NCBI GenBank assembly: GCA_015039465.1
Contig: MU130374.1
Span: 1-37,998, forward strand
From: Phlegmacium glaucopus
Lineage: Eukaryota > Basidiomycota > Agaricomycetes > Agaricales > Cortinariaceae
DNA length: 37,998 bases
Direction of reading: 5' to 3'
Translations under genes and position numbers: made by a program
Shown here: one piece after another, positions 11,025 to 22,535 of the stretch
How positions within the stretch are numbered: the stretch's first letter is position 1
Layout: the number at the start of each line of letters is the position of its first letter
Notes under the pieces: model-generated
Seen by the model: only the letters and a program-made list of their open reading frames with translations
Told to the model about the DNA's origin: nothing
Databases searched by the model: none

Positions 11025-12373
11025 CATCAGGAAAATGACATATTGTCTGATCCGTTTGATCTCAGTGATCTGGCTTGCCACAGGCACATAAGACAGATTA
11101 AGACAGATTTGATGTGTCTTGTCAAAGCTATGTACCTTTCTGGTTAAGACATGAATGCCTGGGTTAAGGCACTTCAGACAGCCAGGCAGCACTGTCTTAT
11201 TCCAGACTTTAGTAGACATTTTTAGACATAGCCAGTTTCAGGGATTTTTCATACTTGGTACTGTTATTATATTCATGTACTACAGTAATTACAGGGATAT
11301 AGATAACAAACGACAGTAGACTACTACCCAGCAACATACACTGAGAACATGAACATGGAGCTCCTATATACCTGCTCAATCAAATGTATGACTGCCCTCC
11401 CATTTGTATGCATGCCTTATGCTCTCCAACCCGTTTGTATATACACCATCCCAGAACAGCCGCGAGTGTCCATGCTGTTGTGCACAGGATTGCGTTGCTG
11501 TCGTTGAAGGTGATTGCAGGAAGATCTAAAATGCAGGTATAAGGTTAGAAAACATAATTTATATATACAAATTACATACCTTTTAACAAGTCCTGGTGCT
11601 TGCCTGGCGCATCCAGCAAGACAGGAGAGTCATGAAGGCATGTACTGGCCCCTACTGGGAAAGGTAGCAGGGAATACAATGTTAGTATATCTGTGGACTT
11701 TTGGCATGGTGCTTACCTGACACCCTCAAGCAGCTCTACGATGTACATACCCACACTTCTGTTGGTCCCACCAGGTGCAGACTATGGTCAAGGGTGCACA
11801 TCAGATACAAACCGGAACCTGGAATGAAGATGCCGCACATAGAAAGGTTGGTAGTAAAGTCAGATGTGAGCTATCAGTGGGAGTTGTAGTTGAGGGCAAA
11901 CGATAAACACATGCTACGTATGCATTATTTGGTTTCTATTTGTGTCATGTTGAATGAAGCGGAGTTTGAACGACCTTAGGATATTTTGAAGTTTCATGCG
12001 AGCTGTGCTGCCGCCACGTCATCTTTTAGGATTATAATAAGTTATATACACTTGATACTAGTAGAACAGAAGTCTGTGTTCAGCTAAAAACCTTAAGCCA
12101 TGTTTTGCTGCTGATATATTGCAATGATGCTATTCTGTCATCCAAGACAAATCCAAGGTACTTAGTCAGAAATTGTTGGGGAGGGCTTACCACTGTCTGA
12201 AAGTGTCTGGGCTGTCTTAAAAGTGTCTGACTGTCTGGCTGTCTTAAAGCGTCTGACAAAATCAGACAAAACATCCAAAGTAAGCCCAAATAAGGGCCCA
12301 GATCAGATTCAGACCGAAATCAGCCGTGATCAGACGTGTAAGCCCAATCAGGCAAGTTGCTATTTTCCTGATG
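11025..12373. mobile_element. Non-autonomous Plavaka-like element, 1.35 kb (element a)
   Basis: The left end CATCAGGAAAATGACAT is mirrored by the right end ...TATTTTCCTGATG, giving an 11-12 bp terminal inverted repeat. TT flanks both sides (11023-11024 and 12374-12375) as a 2-bp target duplication. Subterminal regions carry many copies of GTCTGA/GTCTTAA or their complement (about 11040-11225 and 12185-12360). The interior has no coding sequence. The same termini occur on Plavaka-2 and Plavaka-3, so this is inferred to be a deletion derivative or MITE moved by a Plavaka transposase. It sits about 170 bp inside the Copia 3' LTR. Confidence 0.65.
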
Positions 12374-12542
12374 TTGCATGTAATTAAAGAAGTAAGCAAT
12401 TTAAACAGATAAAGAAATCGGGAAAGATGAGCGCCAAGTGCGCCATGTGCTTTTCATCAAGCCTAGGAGGCCTTGGAATGAATTGTTCCTTGGCTCCTGT
12501 CTTAACCTCGGAACCGGTGCGTCGGTTCCAATCACTCCAACA
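12374..12542 (-). mobile_element. Start of the Copia 3' LTR
   Basis: On the minus strand the LTR begins TGTTGGAGTGATTGGAACC at 12542, immediately after a polypurine tract GAATTGAGGAGGAG (12556-12543). The remainder of the LTR is displaced beyond element a, to below 11024. No second copy of this LTR start is present upstream of the gag gene, so the 5' LTR is missing or replaced. Confidence 0.6.
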
Positions 12543-12566
12543 CTCCTCCTCAATTCGTTACAAGGC

Positions 12567-13319
12567 CTAGTTTGCTCGTGAAATGTTTGACTTTGTAGAG
12601 GGGAGAGCTTTCGTCAATGTGTCGGCCACCATTCCGTCGGTAGGGCAATAGATTAAACATAGACGGCCTTCTTCAATAATCCAGCAAATAAAGTGATAAC
12701 AAATGTCGATGTGTTTCGTATGCGTGTGAAACTGATGCTCTTTTGTAAGCGCTATGGCAGATTGATTGTCGCAGAATAGGGTTGTCGTGTCGAGTTGTAC
12801 ACCGAAAACTTGTGAAATGAGGGAACATATCCAGAGGGCTTCCTTTGTTGCGTAGGTAGCTGCAATATATTCACTTTTGGTCATTGACAATGAAATTATT
12901 TCTTGACGTTTTGTGCTCCATGAAACTGTGCCGCCATTGATGATGAAGACATATCCAGAGATCGCCTTTCAGTCTTCAAACATGCTTCTGTCTGCGTCGA
13001 CATACCCTTGCAGCTCCTTTTGCTGACCTCCATATCCCAACCATAATTTGTGTGTACCCTTCAAATAATGGAAGACTCTCTTTACTGCTTCCCAATGAGG
13101 TAGTCCGGGTTTTATGTTGAACCGAGAGATTGTTTGAACCGCAAAACAGATATCCGGGTGCGTACCAAGTGACATGTACATAAGCAAGCCAACGGCCTTG
13201 TGATAAGGGATGTTCCTCATTTGAGCGAACTCCTCCATAGTAGTGGGTGACTGTGCGGTTGTGAGCTGAACATTGGGGTCCATAGGGGTAGATACTGGCT
13301 TTAGATCTTCAAAGCCGTA
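12567..13319 (-). pseudogene. Copia polyprotein, RNase H part
   Basis: The minus-strand translation shows the Copia RNase H pattern: YHKAVGLLMYMSLGTHPDI, GYVDADRSMFED, then after a stop KAISGYVFIINGGTVSWS, SEYIAATYATKEALW, LFCDNQSAIALT and HIDICYHFI. Catalytic Asp and Glu positions remain, but DADGS reads DADRS. In-frame TGAs stand at 12969-12971 and, at the junction with reverse transcriptase, at 13320-13322. Both stand where the family normally has Arg. The frame ends at 12567, eleven bases before the polypurine tract. Confidence 0.8.
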
Positions 13320-13923
13320 TCATCGTATGATAGAGTCGAGGTAGGATTTCTGTGATAATAGGATTCGTCGTTCTTCACGAATTTGTTGCACTTTGATCCC
13401 AAGTATCCAGTGAAGCTCGCCCAGGTCTGTTATTTCGACATATTTCGTGACTTTGTTCTTGAATCTTTGGATCAACACTGCACTCTTTCCCACGATTGAA
13501 CAGTCATCCACATGCACCAACACGACAATCAACACACCCGTCTTTTCACACCTCCTAAAAAACACTGCCTGGTCTCCCTCACTTCTCGAAAACCCTAGCT
13601 TCGTCATGATTCCTACCAGCTTCTGATACCACCTTCTCCCTGATTTCTTCAGTCCATACAGGGTTTTCTTTAACCTGCAAACTCTAACACCGTTGTTTTC
13701 ATCTCCTACTGCATATCCTGGCGGTTGTCGCATGAAAATAATTTCATCATCGGTGAGTTCTCTGTTCAGATAAGCTCCCTTGATATCGATCTGACTTGTT
13801 TCGTAGTCCTCAGCTGCTGCGAACGCGAGGACTGTTTGAATAGACATTAGGTGAGCTACCGGCGCATATGTGTCAAAGTAATTGATTCCCGGAACTTGGG
13901 AAAAACCTTGAGCCACGAGGCGA
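13320..13923 (-). pseudogene. Copia polyprotein, reverse transcriptase part
   Basis: Recognisable pieces are LVAQGFSQVPGINYFDTYAP, SQIDIKGAYLNREL, RQPPGYA, LKKTLYGLKKSGRRWYQKL and the polymerase active-site motif VLVHVDDCSIVGKS with both aspartates. The domain is open within this stretch but its start is cut off by the insertion at 13924-15338, which separates YKAR from LVAQG. A TGA at 13320-13322 replaces Arg before YGFEDLKPVSTPM. Confidence 0.85.
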
Positions 13924-15338
13924 TATAAATCGTTGTTGTTGTTGTATATAAACACCAACCAGAGAGCAGTGGACCAGACCTTAGGTCAAGAGACTCCCTG
14001 TTGTTCGTTTAGGGAAGGTGTAACCTTAGACTTGTAACACACAGAGGTAGGAGGCAAGAGTAGAGGTGAGGAGGATGAGGATAAATGTGAACGAGTCTTT
14101 AGAAAGACTGTAGCAGTAGACAATAGGTTGACAGTAAGTGACTGAAAAAAGCGAACTTGGAGGGATTAAGGAAGAGGATGAGGAGGAATAAGAGGAAGTC
14201 TTCAGCAAGACTATAGCAATTGACAGTGGGGATAGATTGACAGTTGAGGACTGAAAAAGCGAACTTAAGGGAGGAATTCACTGGAATTCCACTGAGAGGA
14301 TGACTGTTGGGGGGTAAGAATGAATTGAACTGAACTACCTATCCTGGTACAAAAGAGCAGTATTTATACCTAAGGATGAGGCTATGTAAAACAAAAATAA
14401 AAGAAAGAAGTATGCGCTGTCAGAAGAAGAATGATGAAGAGAGGACAGCTGCGAGAAGAAAGAACAATGGAAAAGAAGAAGGAACAATAAAAAATTCTGT
14501 ACAAGTGTCAAGGTGCGAGAGAAAAGAAAAGAAGGCAGTGCGCATAGCCCAATAGCAAAAATATATCAACTCCATAGCCGTGTGGTCATGTCAAAATATG
14601 AAAGGTCCTGAGTCAACACTTGAAAGGCGCAGCCTTGTTCCCGAGAAAACACTACTTGCCCATGATCCCATGTCGCGCAGCCTTGATAACACTTGACACA
14701 CTGCGAGAATAATCCTCTGCTGCTGATTCATCTGCAATTCCTGCTTAGTCATGATCCTCCTGGACTTCCTAAATTGTCATAAAGAGGGTGGGAAGGCTTC
14801 AGGTACCGCGTGAATGATGGTTTTGGCAGTGAATGATAAGATAAGAGGTAGATGAGTGAGGATAGGGGACTGAGTGCGATCCAGGAGCGAGGTATGGCAA
14901 GATAGATAGCTGAGGGGAAGACTTGTGGGTCCATAGCCACAACAACGATGACAAAGCCTTTGACATAATGGGAAATGTAGCTGATGCATCCATAAACGGG
15001 CCGTTCTTGAAATGATGGGCCATAGATGTGATCAAATGCGAGCCGATGACCGATGCGAATAGTAGAGTGATCGCTTTGTTGAATCACTAGCCAAGGAATG
15101 AATGGATGGTAGATGTTAAGGAGCATGTCAATGTTGTAAATGATGGATAGCATAGTGGAAGACATTGAGGATATGATGAGTGATGAGGATGATAACATTG
15201 AATGAATGATTTTGTTGACCAGGAACGCGATTCAGGGCTGCTTCCAAATTAGGTAAGTGAATTCAAAGTCCGCTTATTTTCATGATGGCAACTTTTAAGC
15301 TTTGTTCTCATGCTACCAATCAGTATTGGTGCGCGATA
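13924..15338 (-). mobile_element. 1.4-kb insertion in the Copia RT, probable solo LTR
   Basis: The insertion interrupts the Copia reading frame cleanly between YKAR and LVAQGFSQ, with GCGA on both sides (13920-13923 and 15339-15342). Removal of the insert and one GCGA restores the frame exactly. The ends read TATAAATCG...GCGCGATA. Read on the minus strand there is a TATA-like GTATAAATACTGC near 14370-14356, as expected inside an LTR. No open frame in it looks real. A solo LTR of a Gypsy-type element is the likeliest explanation, but no second copy is present to prove it. Confidence 0.55.
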
Positions 15339-16670
15339 GCGAGCCTTGTAGCGTATAACATTCCCAGCAGCGTCCTTCTTCGCCCGGAACACCCACTTCG
15401 ACCCCACCACGTTTGCTCCCACTGGCAAATCAACCAACACCCATGTCCCTGTCTCTTCCAGCATCTTCAACTCCTCCTTAATCACTTTCTCCCACAGTAA
15501 CCAGTCTGGTCTCGATTTCGCTTCTCGCAGATTCGTTGGTTCCAATGCCTCAGCATTACTGACTTCAGCTACAAACACATGTTCGTCTTTGCATTCTTCC
15601 ATGCTTGCAGTCCAGTTTTCAGTGGGCTGCTGAATCCCAGGTGCGAGTACTGTTCCTTTTCCATTTCCAGACCACGTTCCTTGTCTTCCTACCAGTTCTG
15701 CTACTTTCTGGGTCGGTTTACGGATTCTTTTGTTTGGCAATTCGGTATCGGATGGAATTTCTGGGTTCTTGTCAATGAGTGGATTGGTAGCTGCTTCATC
15801 TGGTGGATTTTCCGGGACGTCCTCAACAGGTAAGTTGGCAATCATTTTGATATTCGCCAGAGTTACATCCTCCTCCTCGAAACGATTGGCTGACGAGTTG
15901 TCGTAGGTTACATTCTGCTCGACTGTCACTGTCTTTGTGTCTGGCCAGTATATTCAGACGCCCTTTGACTCGTCATCTATCCCCAGCCACCTCCCCTCTT
16001 TGACTCTGCCTCCTAACTTCGTACCTCCCTCAGTTCGCACATACACCTTCTCTCCCCACTCTCTCAACCCTTTCAGATTTGGCTTCCTCCCGAATGCTGC
16101 CTCAAAAGGCGTCATTCCATCCACCGCTTTCGTCGTGGTCCTATTAAGCAACCACACGACATGCCTTGCTGCTTCACCCCAAAGAGATTTTGGAAGTCTG
16201 CTCGCATGCAAAAGTGCGTGAATCCTCTCTCCTATGGTTCTATTGCAATGCTCCGCCACACCTGCCTGCTGAGGAGTATCGTGGACATTCAATTTTTGTC
16301 TGGTACCCTTGGATTTGAGGTAGTCAACAAACTCGTCGCCTTGATATTCTCCTCCTCGATCCATGTTGAGCTCTTTGATCTTCGCTCCCATCTGGACTTC
16401 CACCCAGGCCTCGTACTGCTTATATGCCTTAGGAGTTTTGTCTTTGGTCCGGAGCAAATACAAGTGCGTCAAGTGGGTTTTGTCGTCGATAAAGGTGACG
16501 TAGTATTTCTTTCCGCCTCGCAATTTGACTGGCAATTTCCCCCACAGATCCGAGTGTACCTCATCACCAAACCCAGCCGCTCTCTCCCCTTCTCTCAACT
16601 TTGGGACAGGTTTCCTTGTTGCCTTGGCGTAAACACATGACATGCAGAAGAGCTTCTTTCCGAACGGCGT
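15339..16670 (-). pseudogene. Copia polyprotein, integrase and linker
   Basis: After the 880-bp repeat A the frame resumes with PFGKKLFCMSCVYAKATRKP, the zinc-binding end of the integrase N-terminal domain. It continues with the rve core: EVHSDLWGKLPV (first Asp), ELNMDRGGEY (second Asp) and QQAGVAEHCNRTIGE (Glu). After GRWLGIDDESKGV a TGA at 15954-15956 replaces Arg before IYWPD. The linker then runs to the start of reverse transcriptase (WLLWEKVIKEELKMLE, WVLVDLPVGANVVGSKWVF). The catalytic triad is preserved but the frame is broken. Confidence 0.87.
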
Positions 16671-17552
16671 TGATGTACCTGTGGTGGGATCAGACCGCAA
16701 GTAGTAACATAGTTCAGAGGGGTTAATGTAGATTTCCTCGATAGAATTAAAGAGAAGTTCGCGGTATTGAAATATGCAAGACAAGACAAGTAGACCACGA
16801 AGATAGTGAAGTTCGCGAACAATAACGTGGTACGCGAAGTAGCTTAAAGGATGAGACTATTGACTTAGAACGTTGCTGCAAAGCTTATGGGATCAAAACT
16901 CTGGCTGTCTCTTGTTCACCTTCCCTCCTACTTGCTACAGATACTTAATACAAGAGTTCTAAACTAACCAGGTGCGGATATGCGAAACAGTAATGTAAAA
17001 ATTGAGCTAATGCAAAGTCACATGAACCCAGTAGTTTGGTAACGAAGGAATAGGAGATAAAGTAAAAATAAAAGTGATGAGTAAGGAGGTCAGTTGAATG
17101 ACCTCCTGTTTTGAAGGAGATGATAAAATAATATATATGGAAAGTCAAAAGAAAGTAAGTTGAAAACAACACGGACCATGATAAAACTAGTGAAAAGGAT
17201 GCATATGCGAGCCGTGAAAGACCGCGAGATTAGATAGTGGCTGTGCGAAAGTGTGGTTGTGAAAGGATGAAATGATTAACTTCAAATATTGACTGAGAGA
17301 ACTGAAGATATGTCGAAGTCTGAAATGCAAAGAGAAACGAGGGTGCTTTGGATAGTTATGAAGGTCGTAGAAGTGATGTGCGAAGGTCATGCGAGGACTA
17401 TATTGTGTTGTGCGAGGTGCGAAGGATGTGCGAGAACTGTGAATGAGAGTGCAAACAAAGTTGGTACCCGCGAGGCATCCGCATATACTGCAAAGTTGTT
17501 AAATTGCAAAAATAACCAGTTTACAAACCTAGAGGCTATATGGATCCTATCA
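16671..17552. repeat. 880-bp dispersed repeat, copy A (882 bp)
   Basis: Begins TGATGTACCTG and ends GGATCCTATCA. It is inserted between LEYT and PFGKK of the Copia frame. Flanks are GCGT (16667-16670) and GTGT (17553-17556), a 4-bp target duplication with one CpG transition. It contains a perfect hairpin AGGAGGTCA/TGACCTCCT (17084-17092 and 17099-17107). It is nearly identical to copies B and C and in the same orientation. Either a solo LTR (TG...CA ends) or a non-autonomous DNA element. Confidence 0.75.
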
Positions 17553-17715
17553 GTGTGTATTCGAGCTGAACCCCTGTCACCATCTTATCCTTGACGATTT
17601 TTCGAGCGACATCATAGGAAATATGTCCCATGCATCGGTGAAACAGGTCCAAGGTGAGTTTTTCTTCTGCCTCACTCGCTACCCCCTCCTCATGCTCTAC
17701 TTTGTAGACTCGCGT
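17553..17715 (-). pseudogene. Copia polyprotein, GAG-pre-integrase island
   Basis: A 163-bp island of Copia coding sequence caught between repeats A and B. It reads RVYKVEHEEGVASEAEE, LDLFHRCMGHISYDVARKIV and KDKMVTGVQLEYT, the zinc-binding GAG-pre-integrase segment, with no stop. It joins to gag-protease upstream and integrase downstream once the two repeats are removed. Confidence 0.8.
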
Positions 17716-18596
17716 TGATGTACCTGTGGTGGGATCAGACCGCAAGTAGTAACGTAGTTCAGAGGGGTTAATGTAGTTTTCCTCGATAGAGTTAGAGAGA
17801 AGTTTGTGGTATCGAGATACGCAAGAAGAGTAGACCGTGAAGATAGTGAAGTTTGTGAATGACAACGCAGTATGTGAAGTAGCTTAAAGAATGAGACTTA
17901 TTGACTTAGAACGTTGCTGCAAAGTTTATGGGATCAAAACTCTGGCCATCTCTTGTTCCCCTTTCCTCCTACTTGCTACAGGTACTTAATACAAGAGTAA
18001 CAAGCTAAGCCAGGTGCAGGTATGCAAAACAGTAATGTAAAAATTGAGCTAATGCGAAGTCACATGAGCCCAGTAGTTTGGTAACAAAGAAATAGGGGAT
18101 AGAATAAAAATAAAAGTGATGAGTAAGGAGGTCAGTTGCATGACCTCCTGTTTCGAAGGGGATGATAAAATAATTATATATATGGAAAGTTAAAAGAAAG
18201 TAAGTTGAAAACAACACGGACCATAATCAAACCAGTGAAAGGGATGCGTATGTGAGCCATGAAAGACCGCGAGATTAAAGAGAAGCTGTGTGAAGATGTG
18301 GTTGCGAAGGAAAGAAACGGTTAAGTCCAGTATTGATAGAGAAAGCTGAAGATATGTCGAAGTATGAAGTGCGAAGAGGAACGAGGGTGCGTTGGATAGT
18401 TATGAAGGTCGTAGGAGTGATGTGCGAAGGTTATGCGAGGATTATAGTATGTTGTGCGAGGTGCGAAGGATGTACGAGAACCGCGAATGAAGGTGCAAAT
18501 GAAACTGGTACCCGCGAGGTATCCGCATATACTGCGAAGTTGGTAAAACACAAAAACAACTAGTTTACGAACCTAGAGGTTATATGGGTCCTATCA
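17716..18596. repeat. 880-bp dispersed repeat, copy B (881 bp)
   Basis: Same ends and orientation as copy A. Flanks are GCGT (17712-17715) and GCAT (18597-18600). It interrupts the Copia frame between KRSLM and RVYKV, and removal with one duplication restores the frame. The hairpin of copy A is present with a single loop change. Differences from A and C are mostly C/T or G/A changes. Confidence 0.75.
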
Positions 18597-19982
18597 GCAT
18601 CAATGATCTCTTCACCTCTCCAACTACCTCGTCATCTGGCCCCCTGACAACACATTTTCCGCCACCAAATGTGGCAGAGAAGCCGGCTTCGTCTAGTCGC
18701 CCAATCGGTACAAGGGTATAGTTCACTTCCGCTGAGTATAGGACTTCGGAAAGTCGAAGTTGGGACATGCTGTCGCCTTGAGGTATGCTTATCACCAACT
18801 CTCCCTTCCCAGTGGTGCTGAACGTCTGTGCGATATGGCGAGATGTGGTTTGTACACCTGGAGTTGTATAATTCTGCAGTTCCAACGGTTTGAACGGACT
18901 CCACCACGACGAAGGACTCTCCTGAAGTGTCCCTTAATTCTTCAAAAACATTTGTTTCCCTCTTCGTTTTACTCTCTAACTCCTCCTCTTTCTTTATAGC
19001 CTCCTCGAACCAATCCATATCACTTTCACTGCCACCAAACTCCTCTTCCACATTACTCGCAACATCTGAATCTTTCTCAACTGTTTCTTCCGCCACCCAT
19101 GCACCTTCCTCCTCATCAGAGTTGACTTCTACGACATTCGCAGTTCCAGACGGCCCTTGGCATTTCTGGTCGGACTTCTTGCCTGCATGTCTATGAGTAT
19201 TCCACCGGGGCTTTCTTGGTTCCTTGCACTCCGAACTGAAGTGCCCCATTTCACCACAATTACAGCACTCAATATTTTGCTTATCACAACCTCTCTTTCT
19301 CCTTGGCTCATCCACATTTACCACTAACGCCTTATCCTTCTCTTCTTCCTTCCCTTTTGCAGATCCCTTCCTCCTCACCACTCTCAACCCCTGGTGCTCT
19401 GCCTCTTGCAATAACATTGTCATTAATGTGTTTGTGTCTATTTGCATCTGGTGCATCGCCCAAGTCATTTGGGCTGATGCGAAGTTGGACAGTGCATCTG
19501 GGAGTGACGAAATGATGGTTGAGATATAGTCTTCGTCGCTGATCTTTACTCCCACTTGCGCCAGCTCTTCTTTCTTCAACCTCAAGTTCCTTAAGAACTC
19601 CTTTGCATCCCCCTCTCCAAACAATGCATCATCAAAAACTTTGCCCTCAACTCCGTCTGCGCACACGTCCCTTTCTGAGTATATTCTCGCACCACCAACT
19701 CCCACCTTTCGCACGTTGTTTCCTTGGAGTAAATCCTCCATCATGGTCAAATCAGGCAATCACTGAGTAAGTAGTGTTTTTGCTGAATATTGGTTCTTCT
19801 CCCACTGGGTTTTTGCGGCTATTTCTGCAGCAGTCGGTTCACTAGAGAGTGTAGGCAGTAGACAGGGCCTGGATCGCGTCCTTGAAGCACACAAAGAAAA
19901 TGACCCAGTTTGTGCCTTTGTCGTCAAGCTTGGGTACAGTAGACAAGAGTAGGTCAGATAATGACGAGTTATTTGTAGACAT
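18597..19982 (-). pseudogene. Copia gag and protease, frameshifted
   Basis: The gag ATG is at 19982 (STNNSSLSDLLLSTVPKLDD). Later pieces are QWEKNQYSAKTLLTQ, a TGA at 19760-19762 in place of Arg, LPDLTMM, then frame changes near 19735 and 19640 around the segment VVREYTQKGTCAQTELRAKF. After these come KEFLRNLRLKKEELAQVGVK, STIISSLPDALSNFASAQ and a CCHC zinc knuckle (CCNCGEMGHFSSEC). The aspartic protease signature normally reading D-S-G is N-S-R here (ELYNSRCTNHISPY), so the catalytic Asp is lost. The protease tail ends FSATFGGGKCVVRG before repeat B. Part of the N-terminal gag is also missing. Clearly inactive. Confidence 0.82.
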
Positions 19983-20404
19983 TTTGAATAGAGGTATTTC
20001 AAGAGAGCGAGGACGGTTAACGAGTTAAGCAAGTAGACTAGAACAGTTTTTGTATCAAGAGCAGTTTCGTTATTAGGACAAGAGATTTTTTCTGTCTTAA
20101 TTGCAACAGGCGGTAGTGATTGTAATGGGTTATGTAACCCGTCACAGGTGATGGGTAGGGTATGCTTGGGTATGGGTAAGGGTAGGACTTTGTCAACCCT
20201 CTGCATACCCGCACCCCTGGCACGGGTTGGCGGTTTACCCGCCAGGTTCATGGCGGGTAAGATCCTACCACTTTGGGGCTTGTATTCAACTGCATAGTAC
20301 CAAAATTTATTTTATTTTTTGTATATCAACAAACATCGAGAAGACTACCTCCAGTGAGTGTCATCCAGATCCTCATAACGCAATCCATCCTCAAACATAT
20401 ATCT
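19983..20404. other. Non-coding stretch between Copia and hAT, GGGTA/ACCCGCC-rich
   Basis: The part next to gag should be the Copia leader, but no LTR matching the 3' LTR is found. At about 20127-20265 there is a dense cluster of GGGTA and ACCCGCC words. It includes the perfect palindrome GGGTTATGTAACCC and the inverted pair GGCGG..CCGCC. This may be a small repeat element of its own. The last 100 bp are the AT-rich leader of the hAT gene. Confidence 0.35.
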
Positions 20405-20824
20405 ATGTCCTTTTCTTCAGATTCCTTGGCCCTTCGTCGCAAGCACACTGTTACAGAACGTGCTGCCAACAATGGAGACCCCCTCGTTGTCAGGAAAAAG
20501 GCTCATGAAGCCATGAAATCCAACATCGCACCAACTGCGGCCAAACCACCTAACAACAGTTCTAATGTGAGTTCATATCTCACTTATTAGTATTGAAAAT
20601 TCTATTCTAAAGGGCAACCAATTTTCATTGCTGTTCGTCAACATGAGTGTGATGATGATGACAACAGTGATGATGTAGTTCCTGTAGCTCCTCCCAAGAA
20701 GTCTCAGCCAGCTTCAAGATCTACTTCCATCCGCATGGAAGAAGTCAATGATGAAGATATCTATCTGCGTACTAGTGTAGCTCCCTCAAATCTATCTCGT
20801 GTTCTTGAGCTTAGCGATGGCACT

Positions 20825-21407
20825 TGTTACATTCCGTCATACGTGACTCCGGTCCGACTCCGACAGAGTTGTTTCCGGTAGTCCGTACTCCTTTCCAGTA
20901 CTCTCCCTTGTTTCCGGTTCTACTCCACCTACGTCCGACTCCGAGACTTTTCCGTATCATTCCGACTCTTCCGACATCACTCCAAACCCATTACCACTTC
21001 TTCACCTCTACCACTATTCTTTGTCATCATCTTTCCCACCATCAGTCAGCATACCCGCCATGGATTATTCACCCAAGAATGCAGGACCTTTTTCGGGAGC
21101 AGAACGCAGCACTTATATTTATCATTTACATTTCGGTTGCTATTCCTTTATTTATTTAAGTACTCGAAACTTGTATGTTTTTCCTCAGTTCGAATATCAA
21201 CTTAGTTTCCTCCTCTTGTTTTTCCTCTAAGTCACTGAGGTCTTCCGACTTGTTACTTTCCTCTTCCGTTCCAAAATCAGGACACCTTAGGAGCTGGGCG
21301 GCACAGCACACACGCTGAGGCCAACGTCCTTTCCGGGTTACTGTTCCAGTTCCGTTCCGTCCGTTCCAGAGTAACTCCGATGTGACTTCCTTGTTTTAAA
21401 CTTAACA
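20825..21407 (+). mobile_element. Solo LTR 1 in hAT (583 bp)
   Basis: Starts TGTTACATTCCGTC and ends AAACTTAACA, flanked on both sides by the perfect 5-bp duplication GCACT (20820-20824 and 21408-21412). Removal restores the hAT codons SDGTDNSDDE exactly. The ends TGTTA...TAACA and the 5-bp duplication are typical of LTR retrotransposons. It is the reverse complement relative of 21966-22535. Confidence 0.85.
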
Positions 21408-21965
21408 GCACTGATAATTCCGATGATGAGGAAGACTGTCCACCATCCTTAGTCACTGCCGATGATGATGACCATGACAAAAATGAAGTCCCTGAGGAGC
21501 CTGAAGAGTCTGCTGAGGCAGAATTAGGTCCGTTATTAATAGATATTATACAATATTCATACTATACTGATGAACATACAGAACGGCTCTCGAAGGAATG
21601 GAACTCAAGCATTTATGTATTTTTCAAGCAAATACCATCCATCACATACATCAAAGACTGTCGTGTTCACATTTTTGAGTGTGCTGCAGCACATTGCTTA
21701 GGTAAAGGGAACGGCCGCATGGTCCATCGATACCTTGACACAGGCGATGCCAAATCTACCAGTAATCTTTGCAAGCATGCAAAAATATGCTGGGGAGACG
21801 AGGCCGTGGCCGCCACTGACAACACAAAGAGTATCCAAGCTGCTCGCAAGGCTTTAGGAAATATGGTATCAGTAAACTTGTCAATTACAGAGGCATTTAA
21901 ATGTGTTGCCAAAGGAAAAGTAACTTACAGTCACCGTCAACATACCACAACCGAAGTTCGGTGAG

Positions 21966-22535
21966 TGTTAAGTCTGAAACAAGGAAGTCACGTCGGAGTT
22001 ACTCCGGAACGGACGGAACAGTAACCCGGAAAGGACATTGGCCTCAGTGTGTGTGCTGTGCTGCCCAGCTCCTGAGGTGTCCTGATTTTGGAATGGAAGA
22101 AGAAAGTAACAAGTCGGAAGACCTCAGTGACTTAGAGGAAAAACAAGAAGAGGAAACTAAGTTGATATTCGAACTGAGGGAAAACATACAAGTTTTGAGT
22201 ACTTAAATAAATAAAAGAATAGCAACCAAAATATAAAAGATAAATATAAGTGCTGCGTTCTGCTCCCGGAAAGGTCCTGCATTCTTGGGTGAATAATCCA
22301 TGGCGGGTATGATGACTGATGGTGGGAAGGATGATGACAAAGATTAGTGGTAGTGGTGAAGAAGTGGTACCGGGTTTGGAGTATCGACGGAGGAGCCGGA
22401 ATGACATGGAGAAGTCTCGGAGTTGAACGTAGGAAGAGTAGTTTGGGTTATAAGGGAAGGCACTGTACGGAGTATGGACTACCAGAGACAGCTCTGATGG
22501 AGCTGGACCGGAGTAACGTAAGACGGAATGTAACA
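21966..22535 (-). mobile_element. Solo LTR 2 in hAT, opposite orientation (570 bp)
   Basis: On the minus strand it starts TGTTACATTCCGTC and ends GACTTAACA. It is flanked by the perfect duplication GTGAG (21961-21965 and 22536-22540). It belongs to the same LTR family as 20825-21407. The target was the splice donor of a hAT intron, and the duplication leaves a GTGAGT donor in front of the LTR. Confidence 0.85.

Noticed and set aside
11514..11889. Short open frames inside element a
   Set aside because: No recognisable product, no splice logic, within a non-autonomous element.
14749..15198. 149-residue open frame on the minus strand
   Set aside because: Lies in the probable solo LTR, low-complexity composition, no homologous pattern, overlapping frames equally open.
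16671..18596. Repeats A and B as the two LTRs of a single small retrotransposon
   Set aside because: Each has its own target duplication and the 163 bp between them is continuous Copia coding sequence, so they are independent insertions.
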